Source: Chloroflexota bacterium
Lineage (GTDB): Bacteria; Chloroflexota; Dehalococcoidia; UBA3495
Length of the DNA: 9,816 nt
Direction of reading: 5' to 3'
Assembly: GCA_002707185.1 (NCBI GenBank)
Contig: PAMF01000023.1
Coordinates: 6,742 to 16,557 of the forward strand
Each line of letters opens with the position of its first letter. Positions within the stretch are counted from its first letter, which is position 1. Shown piece by piece: positions 1-6,643 of the stretch. The position numbers and the translations under genes are program-made. The notes beneath the pieces are model-generated. The model ran no database searches. It saw only the letters and a program-made list of their open reading frames with translations, and was not told the origin of the DNA.

Positions 1-351
1 ATCGAAGATTACATCGTACAGGCCTGGGAAGGTAGATTTCTCCAACGAGACGCTAATGATATTCTTTCCATGATAAACACCTGGCAACAAGGCGATATTT
101 CAGATAATCCCATATATCAAGGAGACTTAACCAAAGCCCTCTCATCAATAACAGCCAAAGCCATATTAATGCCATCCCAAACAGACCAATATTTTCCTCC
201 AGAAGATAACCAGATCGAAGTGCAATATATGCCTAATGCAGAAGTCAGGGTAATACCATCAATATGGGGACATGGAGCAGGCGGACCAGGGCGAAATCCA
301 ATAGACACTAAATTCATTGATGATAATTTAAAAGAGTTGTTAGACAGTTGA
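1..351 (+). CDS. MetX-like alpha/beta hydrolase, C-terminal part (5' truncated by window edge)
   Basis: The reading frame is open from the first base, so only the last 116 residues of a larger protein are present; the ATG at 70 is internal. The stretch reads like the C-terminal third of homoserine O-acetyltransferase-like (MetX-like) alpha/beta hydrolases. It has a 'FLQRDANDILSMINTW' block (visible residues 13-28), the acid loop 'PSQTDQYFPPED' with the likely catalytic Asp at visible residue 62, and 'SIWGHGAGGPG' with the likely catalytic His at 91. The nucleophile elbow lies outside the window. Family members either acyl-transfer from an acyl-CoA to a hydroxyl or act as plain hydrolases, and this piece cannot tell which. 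No methionine-biosynthesis genes are nearby, and the gene overlaps an MFS carrier, so a catabolic hydrolase is more likely than true MetX. The stop TGA overlaps the next start. Confidence 0.85.
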   Translation: MEDYIVQAWEGRFLQRDANDILSMINTWQQGDISDNPIYQGDLTKALSSITAKAILMPSQTDQYFPPEDNQIEVQYMPNAEVRVIPSIWGHGAGGPGRNPIDTKFIDDNLKELLDS

Positions 352-1655
352 TACATTTCAAAAAACCCAATGCTGGTTTATTAACCAGTTGGAGAATGGT
401 TGCAATCTCCGGTTTGGCACACGGCATCAACTCATCCGGTTATAACAAGGGATATGTAGTTTTTATACTACCGGTCATTGAATCTCTTGGAGTCAGTAGA
501 GCCACTATATCGTTCGTATTCGCACTCTCTAGATCGGAGGGTGGACCGATTGGACCTTTAGCAGGTTGGTGTGTAGACAAATTTGGACCAAAATACATGT
601 TCTTGATAGGAGCTATCCTCTCAGGAACTGGATTCATCGCATTGTCTATGACTAACAATCTCTGGACATTCGGATTAGTTTATTTGACTCTTATAACCAT
701 CGGGAGTGACCTGGCTTTCTCCAATGCTTTATCTGCTCTGGTAAACAATTGGTTTATACGTAAACGGGCGCTGGCGATGTCCACCTACCATGCAATTAGT
801 TCTTCTGCTCCAGCCTTATTAGTCCCTTTATTAGCCTTACTAATAGGGCTCCAAGGTTGGCAAACTGCTTCTTTAATAGTCGGCATTGTAATTCTCGCTA
901 TCAATATACCAATCTTCTTCCTCATAACTGATAGACCAGAAATATTAGGGTTTTTACCCGATGGAGGAATGACTGACTTACCCTCCACAGCTTTAGACAA
1001 ACCTAACCAAGTTCGCGAAGCGGATCCTCGGGATTTCACATTGATTCAAGCTCTGAAAACTAGCAGCTTTTGGCTCATGCTCAGTGGAAGTTGTCTCCGA
1101 CTCACAGCAAAAGCAGGAGTGATATTACATATTATTCCTATCTTCGTTTGGAAAGGAATGGATGAACAAACATCCGCTGTCGTTTTCGGCTTTCTATTAC
1201 TCTTAATGGTTCCTCTATCAGTGATATTTGGCTGGTTAGCCGATATAGTCCCTAAGAACTGGGTTCTATGTGTCACTTCTGGATCAGGTACTCTGTCTTT
1301 CCTGCTGCTGGCGATAGGTGGTAATGAAGCATGGTATATTTACGGATTTGTATTCCTATTCGCGATCGCTGAAACGAGTGGATCGAATAACTGGGCAGCC
1401 ATCGGAGATTATTATGGAAGAACCACTTATGGGCGGCTGAGAGGGATAACCCAGTTCGTATCAAGCCCAGGTGTATTTCTAGCACCGGTCTATGCAGGTT
1501 GGTGTTACGATCGAGTAGAAAGTTACTCTGCACCCCTCTGGGTCTTCACAGGCTTCTTTGCTTTAGCGGCTCTTTGTTTTGCCTTAATGCGAAAACCGGA
1601 CACGCCAATCCAAGAAAACCCGCAGTATTTATTAAATGCTAACTTAAATGTATAG
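348..1655 (+). CDS. MFS transporter, oxalate/formate-antiporter / monocarboxylate-like
   Basis: A 435-residue integral membrane protein with about 12 hydrophobic segments. The cytoplasmic MFS motif A is at residues 73-82 (GWCVDKFGPK), and a degenerate second copy is at 295-304 (GWLADIVPKN) at the start of the second half. 'SRATISFVFALSRSEGG' in the second helix and 'RPEILGFLPDG' at 196-206 before the central loop are typical of MFS carriers related to oxalate/formate antiporters and monocarboxylate permeases. Import or exchange of a small organic anion is therefore likely; the substrate is unknown. The start is TTG, overlapping the upstream stop by 4 nt, with a modest AAGAG upstream at 332-336. 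An ATG at 396 (residue 17) is in frame, but its GGAG is only 1 nt away, so the TTG is preferred. The TTG start would leave a short cytoplasmic lead before helix 1. The next gene begins 11 nt downstream, indicating one transcript. Confidence 0.88.
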   Translation: MIHFKKPNAGLLTSWRMVAISGLAHGINSSGYNKGYVVFILPVIESLGVSRATISFVFALSRSEGGPIGPLAGWCVDKFGPKYMFLIGAILSGTGFIALSMTNNLWTFGLVYLTLITIGSDLAFSNALSALVNNWFIRKRALAMSTYHAISSSAPALLVPLLALLIGLQGWQTASLIVGIVILAINIPIFFLITDRPEILGFLPDGGMTDLPSTALDKPNQVREADPRDFTLIQALKTSSFWLMLSGSCLRLTAKAGVILHIIPIFVWKGMDEQTSAVVFGFLLLLMVPLSVIFGWLADIVPKNWVLCVTSGSGTLSFLLLAIGGNEAWYIYGFVFLFAIAETSGSNNWAAIGDYYGRTTYGRLRGITQFVSSPGVFLAPVYAGWCYDRVESYSAPLWVFTGFFALAALCFALMRKPDTPIQENPQYLLNANLNV

Positions 1656-1666
1656 AGGTTGTTAGG

Positions 1667-2470
1667 ATGAGTACTTCTATAGGTATCGTGGGATGCGGCG
1701 CCATCGGAAAAAAACTATTAGAAGAATCCAATACAGGTCGCTTTAAAGTTCATATAAGCGGCGTTAACAGCCGATCAGAAACTAACGCTCGCTCGTTTCT
1801 ATCAAATCTTGATAACCCCCCTCCATACTTAGGGTTACCAGAATTAATATCTCAATCTGACATGATAGTCGAAGCTGCTGGTGGCGAGGTGGTACCGGAC
1901 TTGGCATCAGCATGCTTCGCATCCGGCAAAAATTTGATGATAATTAGTGTCGGGGCCCTTTTAAAATATCCTGATATAGTAGAACAAGCTAGACTAAGTG
2001 GAAATCACCTGTTTATTCCTTCCGGAGCGATAGCAGGATTAGACGGAATCAAATCTGCGAGCCGAGGTCAAATTAATCATGTAACAATGGCTTCAAGGAA
2101 ACCCCCAGAAGCTCTTAAAGGAGCTCCTTATTTAATAGAAAATTCGATTTCCTTAGCCAATATCACAACAGAAAAGTTATTATTCGACGGATCAGCCAGA
2201 GAAGCTTGCAAAGGATTCCCAGCCAACATAAATGTATCCGCCGCAGTAAGCCTAGCCGGCATAGGGCCAGATTTAACGCGAGTCCAAATTATCGCCACAC
2301 CTGGTCTTAATCGCAATTGCCACGATGTCGAGGTAGACGGAGAATTCGGAAAACTCAATATACATGTTGAGAACATTCCTTCAGAAAACCCCAAAACTGG
2401 GCGACTTACCTCTCTCTCTATTATTAGGTCTATCGAAGATAGTATGGATATGTTCCATGTCGGTACTTAA
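1667..2470 (+). CDS. L-aspartate dehydrogenase family protein (NadX-like)
   Basis: 267 residues, the usual length for L-aspartate dehydrogenase (EC 1.4.1.21), which converts aspartate to iminoaspartate/oxaloacetate with NAD(P). An N-terminal Rossmann motif GxGxxG lies at residues 9-14 (GCGAIG). The middle carries 'VEAAGGEVVP' and 'IISVGALL', then 'IPSGAIAGLDGIKSA' at 117-131. The C-terminal domain has 'LFDGSAREACKGFPANINV' and the family signature 'RNCHDVEVDGEFG', with the expected catalytic His at 219. Start ATG has AGAGG 8 nt upstream. In NAD synthesis this enzyme sits with nadA and nadC; neither is visible here. Instead it lies between an anion carrier and a CoA-transferase, which points to catabolism or to a substrate that resembles aspartate. 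Family assignment is strong; substrate is unproven. Confidence 0.88.
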   Translation: MSTSIGIVGCGAIGKKLLEESNTGRFKVHISGVNSRSETNARSFLSNLDNPPPYLGLPELISQSDMIVEAAGGEVVPDLASACFASGKNLMIISVGALLKYPDIVEQARLSGNHLFIPSGAIAGLDGIKSASRGQINHVTMASRKPPEALKGAPYLIENSISLANITTEKLLFDGSAREACKGFPANINVSAAVSLAGIGPDLTRVQIIATPGLNRNCHDVEVDGEFGKLNIHVENIPSENPKTGRLTSLSIIRSIEDSMDMFHVGT

Positions 2471-2548
2471 GACAACGGTAGAAAGTTAAATCATATATTC
2501 AAACTATCCTTTAATATTAAATTACTAATCGTGTATTGGAGGTGATGA
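2471..2548 (+). other. AT-rich intergenic spacer with 12-bp palindrome
   Basis: A 78-nt gap between the dehydrogenase and the CoA-transferase, much longer than the other gaps of this unit. It is very AT-rich and contains the perfect palindrome TTTAATATTAAA at 2510-2521. It could hold a secondary promoter or a regulator site for the CoA-transferase, but I see no convincing -35/-10 pair, and AT-rich palindromes arise readily by chance. Confidence 0.3.
2538..2546 (+). promoter_or_regulatory. Near-full Shine-Dalgarno of the CoA-transferase gene
   Basis: GGAGGTGAT matches nine consecutive bases of the anti-Shine-Dalgarno complement. GGAGG ends 6 nt before the ATG at 2549, which fixes that start. 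An ATG at 2545 inside the element is out of frame and is not the start. Confidence 0.85.
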
Positions 2549-3814
2549 ATGCCCGGGCCATTGCATGGTATCAAAGTAGTAGAATTTACAGAAATCATAG
2601 CAGGGCCTTTGGCCGGTATGCTCTTAGCCGACATGGGTGCTGAAGTGATTAAAATTGAACCTCCCTGGGGTGATCCATGGCGGCTGATTCAATCCTTCTC
2701 TCCAACTGAAAGCCGGCCTTTTTTAGCATACAACCGCGGAAAGAAAAGTTTGACATTAGACTTAACTACCCCCCAGGCCTCAGACATCATAGAAAAGCTT
2801 ATTTTGGGAGCTGATGTTGTAATCGCTAATTACCGTCCAGATGTTGCAATAAAACTTGGCGTTGATTACAAGACTCTTTACAAAATTAATCCGGCACTAA
2901 TATATTGCGAAAATACAGCGTTTGGTAGGAAAGGACCAGATGCCAATCGCCCAGGCTATGACATAATTATTCAGGCTATGTCCGGATTAATGGCATCAGA
3001 AGGTAAATTATCCGGCGAATCTCCAGAACACATCTGGTCCAGTCCTATGATTGATACAACCTCAGGATTTTGTTTAGCTTGGACTATCTGTGGAGCCTTG
3101 TTTGCCCGCGAACGAACAGGAAAAGGACAAATGATTGAAACCACTCTGATGGGCACAGCTTTAATGCTACTTGGAAGCCGCATATCGCAGGTAGAATCCA
3201 TGGATTTCTTCAACAGAAGAGATACAGTAGAATCTTTGTCAGCAATGCGACAGGCTGGCATACCGTTTAAGGACTTGATAGAAATATACCAAGAAGAACA
3301 TCCTCCCACATCAGGGACTATGTATTACCGAGCATATCAAACCAAGGACAATGCTATAGCTATCGGTTGCCTTAGCGATCCTTTAAGAAAAAGACTATTA
3401 ACTATTTTGAATTTAACTGATATGCGGTTCGAACCTAACTATGATCCTCTTTCTCCTGAGGCTTCACAATCCGACCTAGTTTTAATAGAACAAGCGGAAT
3501 ATATATTTAAGAAAAAGACTACTGATGCATGGCTGGAATTGTTAACAAATGATGGTATCCCAGCAGGACCCATAAGATTTATAGAAGAATTATTTGATGA
3601 GCCTCAAATTCAAGCCAATGATCTGATCACAGACTTAGAACATGCAGAAGCAGGCCACATCAAGATGGTAGGGCTTCCCGCCAAGTTTAGTGAAACACCT
3701 TTAGTCGCCAACCCTCCTCCTGCTTTAGGCCAGCAAACTGATACCATTTTGGAACAGTTAGGCTTTACCGATCATCAAATACATATATTGAGAACCCAAC
3801 AAGTGATCAAATAA
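2549..3814 (+). CDS. CaiB/BaiF (class III) CoA-transferase
   Basis: A 421-residue cytosolic enzyme, normal length for the family, which moves CoA between carboxylic acids through an aspartyl-CoA thioester. The N-terminal core is clear: 'LHGIKVVEFTEIIAGPLAGM', 'LADMGAEVIKIEPPWGDPWR' and 'NRGKKSLTLDL' at 62-72. 'CENTAFGRKGPDANRPGYD' and 'QAMSGLMASEG' follow. The catalytic Asp is at 169 in 'SSPMIDTTSG', the same number as in formyl-CoA transferase. 'RTGKGQMIETTL' at 189-200 and the C-terminal 'FSETPL...PPALGQQTDTILEQLG' block are also typical. Acid and CoA-donor specificity cannot be read from the sequence. It follows the AspDH-like gene by 78 nt and is the last gene before a strong terminator. 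It probably activates the acid produced or imported by the same unit. Confidence 0.93.
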   Translation: MPGPLHGIKVVEFTEIIAGPLAGMLLADMGAEVIKIEPPWGDPWRLIQSFSPTESRPFLAYNRGKKSLTLDLTTPQASDIIEKLILGADVVIANYRPDVAIKLGVDYKTLYKINPALIYCENTAFGRKGPDANRPGYDIIIQAMSGLMASEGKLSGESPEHIWSSPMIDTTSGFCLAWTICGALFARERTGKGQMIETTLMGTALMLLGSRISQVESMDFFNRRDTVESLSAMRQAGIPFKDLIEIYQEEHPPTSGTMYYRAYQTKDNAIAIGCLSDPLRKRLLTILNLTDMRFEPNYDPLSPEASQSDLVLIEQAEYIFKKKTTDAWLELLTNDGIPAGPIRFIEELFDEPQIQANDLITDLEHAEAGHIKMVGLPAKFSETPLVANPPPALGQQTDTILEQLGFTDHQIHILRTQQVIK

Positions 3815-3845
3815 AAAGAGACTAGGGTGATCCTAGTCTCTTTTT
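3813..3845. terminator. Bidirectional intrinsic terminator between convergent genes
   Basis: Perfect 14-bp inverted repeat: left arm 3813-3826, 5-nt loop GTGAT, right arm 3832-3845. The stem has a GC-containing core flanked by A5 on the left and T5 on the right, so it gives a hairpin followed by a U-run on either strand. It overlaps the last two bases of the CoA-transferase stop codon and lies 26 nt from the stop of the convergent LLM gene, so it likely ends both transcripts. Confidence 0.92.
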
Positions 3846-3871
3846 ATTCCATAGCGTATATTGATTTCTAA

Positions 3872-5014
3872 TTAATCGTCTTTTAAGGCCGGGATAACTT
3901 TAGTCCCCAACAGCTCTATTGAACGCATAACGTCCTCATGGGCCATATTCCCTTCGTTACCGTAGATGAGGATATAGCCCGGATCTAAATCTTTTTTCAC
4001 GTACCTAAGCTTTTCTATTACCGTCTCCGGACTTCCTACGACGATGTTATGTGCTTCTTGCAAATCTTCGTAAGACATACGTTTACCCATAGTCCCTGTT
4101 CCGATCAAAGGTCTCGACATCTTAATACGAAGGGCTTCACGTGATTGGTAACCGGGGGGGTCATTAAACTCTACTGGACCTCGATTCCTATGAGCCTCAG
4201 TCCATAGAAAAGTCCTTCCTATCTCTTGTGCCTTTTCATCTGTATCTGCTACCAAACATCTCATTAAGTATCCGAAATGCTCTGGTCCGGGTTCAAAACC
4301 AACTTCCTGGGCAGTCTCAAAATAGATTCCCTTTAGTTGTTTAGTTAAGTCCAAAAGAGAGCCCAAGTTCATATACGGATATTGGTGTTTAGCAGCCCAT
4401 ATTACGCTTTCTGGGCTCCCCGTACCTGGAAACCAAACAGAGGGATGAGGTTTTTGCATTGGTCTCACCCAAGGGTTAACCATTCTATGAGGGAAATATC
4501 GACCTTCCCACCGAAATGGACCCGGATCGGTCCAACATTTAACTATTAAATCGTGAGCCTCTTCGAAACGATCCCGGTTTTCAGTTGGGCTAATACCTGC
4601 GTGCAATGTTTCTACTGCAGTACCTCTAACAAATCCTGATATTATGCGACCTCCTGAAATACAATCCAACATCGCAATCTCTTCCGCCATTTTTACGGGA
4701 TCGTTGACCGCGATAACATTACCCAACATAGCTATCTTTGCACGCTTGGTCACCTTTGCAATAACAGCGGCATCAACATTTACCGAAGGTTTCATACACC
4801 AATAAGCCGAATGGTGCTCATTGGACATAATCCCATCAAATCCTACTTCATCTGCGAGGGCATACTGGGTATGATAGTTATTATATAGTACGTGGGCTTT
4901 TTCAGGATCAAAGTTAGTGTTTGGGAAATGCATTCGGCCAGATTCATACGGTGCCAAATCCTCTTCCTGTACATGACCATAAGGCTGTTCGGAAAACCAG
5001 AAAACTTCTACCAT
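3872..5014 (-). CDS. LLM class (luciferase-like) flavin-dependent monooxygenase
   Basis: 380 residues, a TIM-barrel enzyme of the bacterial luciferase-like family that uses reduced flavin and O2 to oxygenate an organic substrate. 'ADEVGFDGIMSNEHH' at 54-68 with the E66-H67-H68 triplet, 'AMLGNVIAVNDPVKMAEE' at 95-112 and the hallmark 'AMLDCISGGRIISGFVRG' at 114-131 identify the family. 'EAHDLIVKCW', 'YFPHRMVNPWVRPMQKPHP' and 'VVGSPETVIEKL' complete the standard layout. Start ATG has AAGGAG 7 nt upstream. It is read after the alpha/beta hydrolase (88-nt gap, same strand). A monooxygenase plus hydrolase pair fits oxygenation followed by ester or C-C bond hydrolysis. No flavin reductase gene is in view, so reduced flavin must be supplied from elsewhere. 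The substrate is unknown; family members attack terpenoids, ketones, alkanes and sulfonates. Confidence 0.92.
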   Translation of the reverse strand: MVEVFWFSEQPYGHVQEEDLAPYESGRMHFPNTNFDPEKAHVLYNNYHTQYALADEVGFDGIMSNEHHSAYWCMKPSVNVDAAVIAKVTKRAKIAMLGNVIAVNDPVKMAEEIAMLDCISGGRIISGFVRGTAVETLHAGISPTENRDRFEEAHDLIVKCWTDPGPFRWEGRYFPHRMVNPWVRPMQKPHPSVWFPGTGSPESVIWAAKHQYPYMNLGSLLDLTKQLKGIYFETAQEVGFEPGPEHFGYLMRCLVADTDEKAQEIGRTFLWTEAHRNRGPVEFNDPPGYQSREALRIKMSRPLIGTGTMGKRMSYEDLQEAHNIVVGSPETVIEKLRYVKKDLDPGYILIYGNEGNMAHEDVMRSIELLGTKVIPALKDD

Positions 5015-5102
5015 CCTAGTGCTCCTTCTCTATATGTTTAATCGTACCAATAGGGGCAATCCTTTATTCCGCTAGTTATTCATTAAATTCGGGAGACAAT
5101 AA

Positions 5103-5894
5103 CTAATTTGATAAGAAATCATTCACTGCGTCCAAAAATTCCTGAGGCCTCTCCACCGCAGGTGAATGCCCACAATTATCGATAACTTTAAGATTTGAAT
5201 TTGATATAGACTTCTCGTACAAAGTTCCACATTCCAACGGAATAATGGCATCCTGCCTACCCCAGACAATCAAAGTAGGAATAGAAACTTTCCTGAGATA
5301 ATGAGGCAAACTAGGATTGTATAGGTACGGTTTCCAACATAATCGCGAAGCCATCTCACGATTTCCATGATCGATGACCTGTTCATCCGGGGTCATATCT
5401 TTGGTCAACTGGTCATAATTAGGAACTTGAGTTGGATCATAAAACCTTTGTTTCAAACGAGTATCACTTGAAACCATGAAAATTTCGGCTATTTCGCCTT
5501 GCTCCGGCTTGATTCCAGCTGCATCTACTAACACGAGAGACTTAATACCGGGAGCTCCCATAGCTGCCATTTCAGCAGCGACCCAGCCTCCCATTGATGA
5601 TCCCATCAAGATATATTGGTCTAGTCCAAGAGCTTGAACTAATTCCAGGTTGAAATGAGCCAAATCATTGATGGTATATAGCCAACCGGGGCGTTCAGTC
5701 CCGTTAAACCCTGCCTGGGAAGGAACATAAACGGTATAATTCTTTGATAGTTCTTCGTGATAGCCTTGCCAGCCGGAATTGCCACCGGCTCCATGCAAGA
5801 ATAGTAGCGGTGGGCCAGAGCCCCCTGAAAACATTTCGACCTGTGCGTCGCCTACAGATACCTGGCTAAGAGCTCCTCCAGTAGTCATTGTCAT
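5103..5894 (-). CDS. Alpha/beta-fold hydrolase
   Basis: 263 residues with the full classical triad. The oxyanion loop 'LFLHGAGGNSGWQ' is at 31-43 and the nucleophile elbow 'GSSMGG' at 98-103 (Ser100). The acid is Asp215 in 'VWGRQDAIIP' and the base is His243 in 'DNCGHSPAVERPQEF'. There is no signal peptide, so it should be cytosolic. The first ATG is preferred: GGAG lies 7 nt upstream; a second in-frame ATG two codons on is also possible. The sequence resembles the broad group of meta-cleavage-product hydrolases, epoxide hydrolases and carboxylesterases. It is the promoter-proximal gene ahead of the LLM monooxygenase, so it may hydrolyse the product of that enzyme (or supply its substrate). 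Exact activity is not determined. Confidence 0.92.
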   Translation of the reverse strand: MTMTTGGALSQVSVGDAQVEMFSGGSGPPLLFLHGAGGNSGWQGYHEELSKNYTVYVPSQAGFNGTERPGWLYTINDLAHFNLELVQALGLDQYILMGSSMGGWVAAEMAAMGAPGIKSLVLVDAAGIKPEQGEIAEIFMVSSDTRLKQRFYDPTQVPNYDQLTKDMTPDEQVIDHGNREMASRLCWKPYLYNPSLPHYLRKVSIPTLIVWGRQDAIIPLECGTLYEKSISNSNLKVIDNCGHSPAVERPQEFLDAVNDFLSN

Positions 5895-6025
5895 CAGTTA
5901 TCTCCATTACATAATCTCGGGACCCACTACACTTTCAACTTCGCTGCCAACCAATACGCTAGGCATATACGAATAATGGCCTCATTCCAAGAAATTTTAC
6001 CTGATCGACCCCTATGCTATGGCAC

Positions 6026-6054
6026 ATTCTGTCTTATAGACAAAATGGTGTCAA
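6026..6054 (-). promoter_or_regulatory. Candidate sigma70-like promoter for the hydrolase/LLM unit
   Basis: Read on the minus strand, TTGACA (6054-6049) is followed after 17 nt by CAGAAT (6031-6026), which matches four of six -10 consensus bases. It points toward the hydrolase start at 5894 and would leave a leader of roughly 125 nt. The -35 is perfect but the -10 is weak. Confidence 0.35.
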
Positions 6055-6069
6055 GAATCAATATACTTC

Positions 6070-6098
6070 TTTACAATCTCAGACCCCACTGATATTGT
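6070..6098 (+). promoter_or_regulatory. Candidate promoter for the TPP decarboxylase pair
   Basis: TTTACA (6070-6075, five of six) and TATTGT (6093-6098, four of six) are separated by 17 nt, leaving a leader of about 30 nt before the ATG at 6137. Spacing is ideal, but the assignment rests on consensus matching only. Confidence 0.35.
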
Positions 6099-6136
6099 TG
6101 GGACCACTTCCTTAGGAGAACAATTGGAGAGAAATT

Positions 6137-6643
6137 ATGACGTGGGCTGAGACCATAGTCCAATCACTGAAGGATTGGAATACTCCTTTTATAGCATACG
6201 TTCCCGATACATCCATAGACCGCGTTACAAGTCTTATCGATGCTGACCCATTTTTCCATCTTGTGTCATGCACGAGAGAAGAAGAGGCCATCGGTATCGC
6301 TGTTGGTTCATACGCTGTAGGGCAGAACTCTGCTGTTTTTATGCAATCTAGCGGATTCGGAAACAGCATTAATGCGCTCGCTAGTTTGTGTATACCCGCT
6401 AGAACCCCGATACCAATTTTTATGAACCTACGCGGCGGCACTGGAGAATTCAACATCGCCCAAGTCGCAATGGGTAAATCCACAAAACCCATATTGGATC
6501 TTCTAGGCCTAGTCCACTTCACCATTGAAGATGAATATCGTCTGGACGAAGTCCTTAACGGCGCTATGAAACTTTGTCATGCCCACAGGAATCCAGTTGG
6601 CATATGTATGACGCCTATGCTCCACGGAGGTAAAGTTGTATAG
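6137..6643 (+). CDS. Sulfopyruvate/phosphonopyruvate decarboxylase-like, alpha subunit (TPP Pyr domain)
   Basis: 168 residues, a stand-alone N-terminal TPP-binding (Pyr) domain like sulfopyruvate decarboxylase alpha (ComD). 'SCTREEEAIGIAVGSYAVG' at 44-62 carries the Glu (E48 by alignment) expected to contact the N1' of the thiamine ring. 'FMQSSGFGNSINALASL' at 68-84 is the characteristic dimer/TPP block. 'RGGTGEFNIAQVAMGK' and 'ILDLLGL' follow as in the family. The enzyme class decarboxylates 3-sulfo- or 3-phosphonopyruvate to the acetaldehyde; other 2-oxo acids are possible. Start ATG has GGAG 7 nt upstream. The beta subunit overlaps its 3' end by 8 nt, so both are made together. No other coenzyme M genes are in view, which suggests degradation rather than cofactor synthesis. 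Confidence 0.85.
   Translation: MTWAETIVQSLKDWNTPFIAYVPDTSIDRVTSLIDADPFFHLVSCTREEEAIGIAVGSYAVGQNSAVFMQSSGFGNSINALASLCIPARTPIPIFMNLRGGTGEFNIAQVAMGKSTKPILDLLGLVHFTIEDEYRLDEVLNGAMKLCHAHRNPVGICMTPMLHGGKVV
6626..6638 (+). promoter_or_regulatory. SD plus TTG start of the beta subunit, inside the alpha gene
   Basis: GGAGG at 6626-6630 lies within the last codons of the alpha gene. It is followed after 5 nt by TTG (6636-6638), upstream of the alpha stop TAG (6641-6643). This decides the TTG start and implies translational coupling. No ATG or GTG in this frame is better placed. Confidence 0.75.

Larger units (their letters stand above)
5895..6136. promoter_or_regulatory. Divergent promoter region (hydrolase/LLM versus TPP decarboxylase)
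   Basis: A 242-nt region with no gene lies between two diverging units, so it must hold control signals for both. It contains a candidate promoter for each direction and the related short sequences GGGACCCACT (5919-5928), AGACCCCACT (6081-6090) and GGGACCACT (6100-6108). The last two flank the candidate -10 of the decarboxylase genes. These could be operator half-sites, but the match is loose. Confidence 0.55.

Noticed and set aside
1667..2470. Assigning the dehydrogenase firmly to NAD biosynthesis as nadX
   Set aside because: The family signature is clear, but no nadA or nadC is adjacent and the gene is embedded in a catabolic-looking unit, so the symbol is withheld.
2971..3309. A 112-codon minus-strand frame inside the CoA-transferase gene
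   Set aside because: Antisense shadow of a well-supported CDS; composition and motifs are not protein-like.
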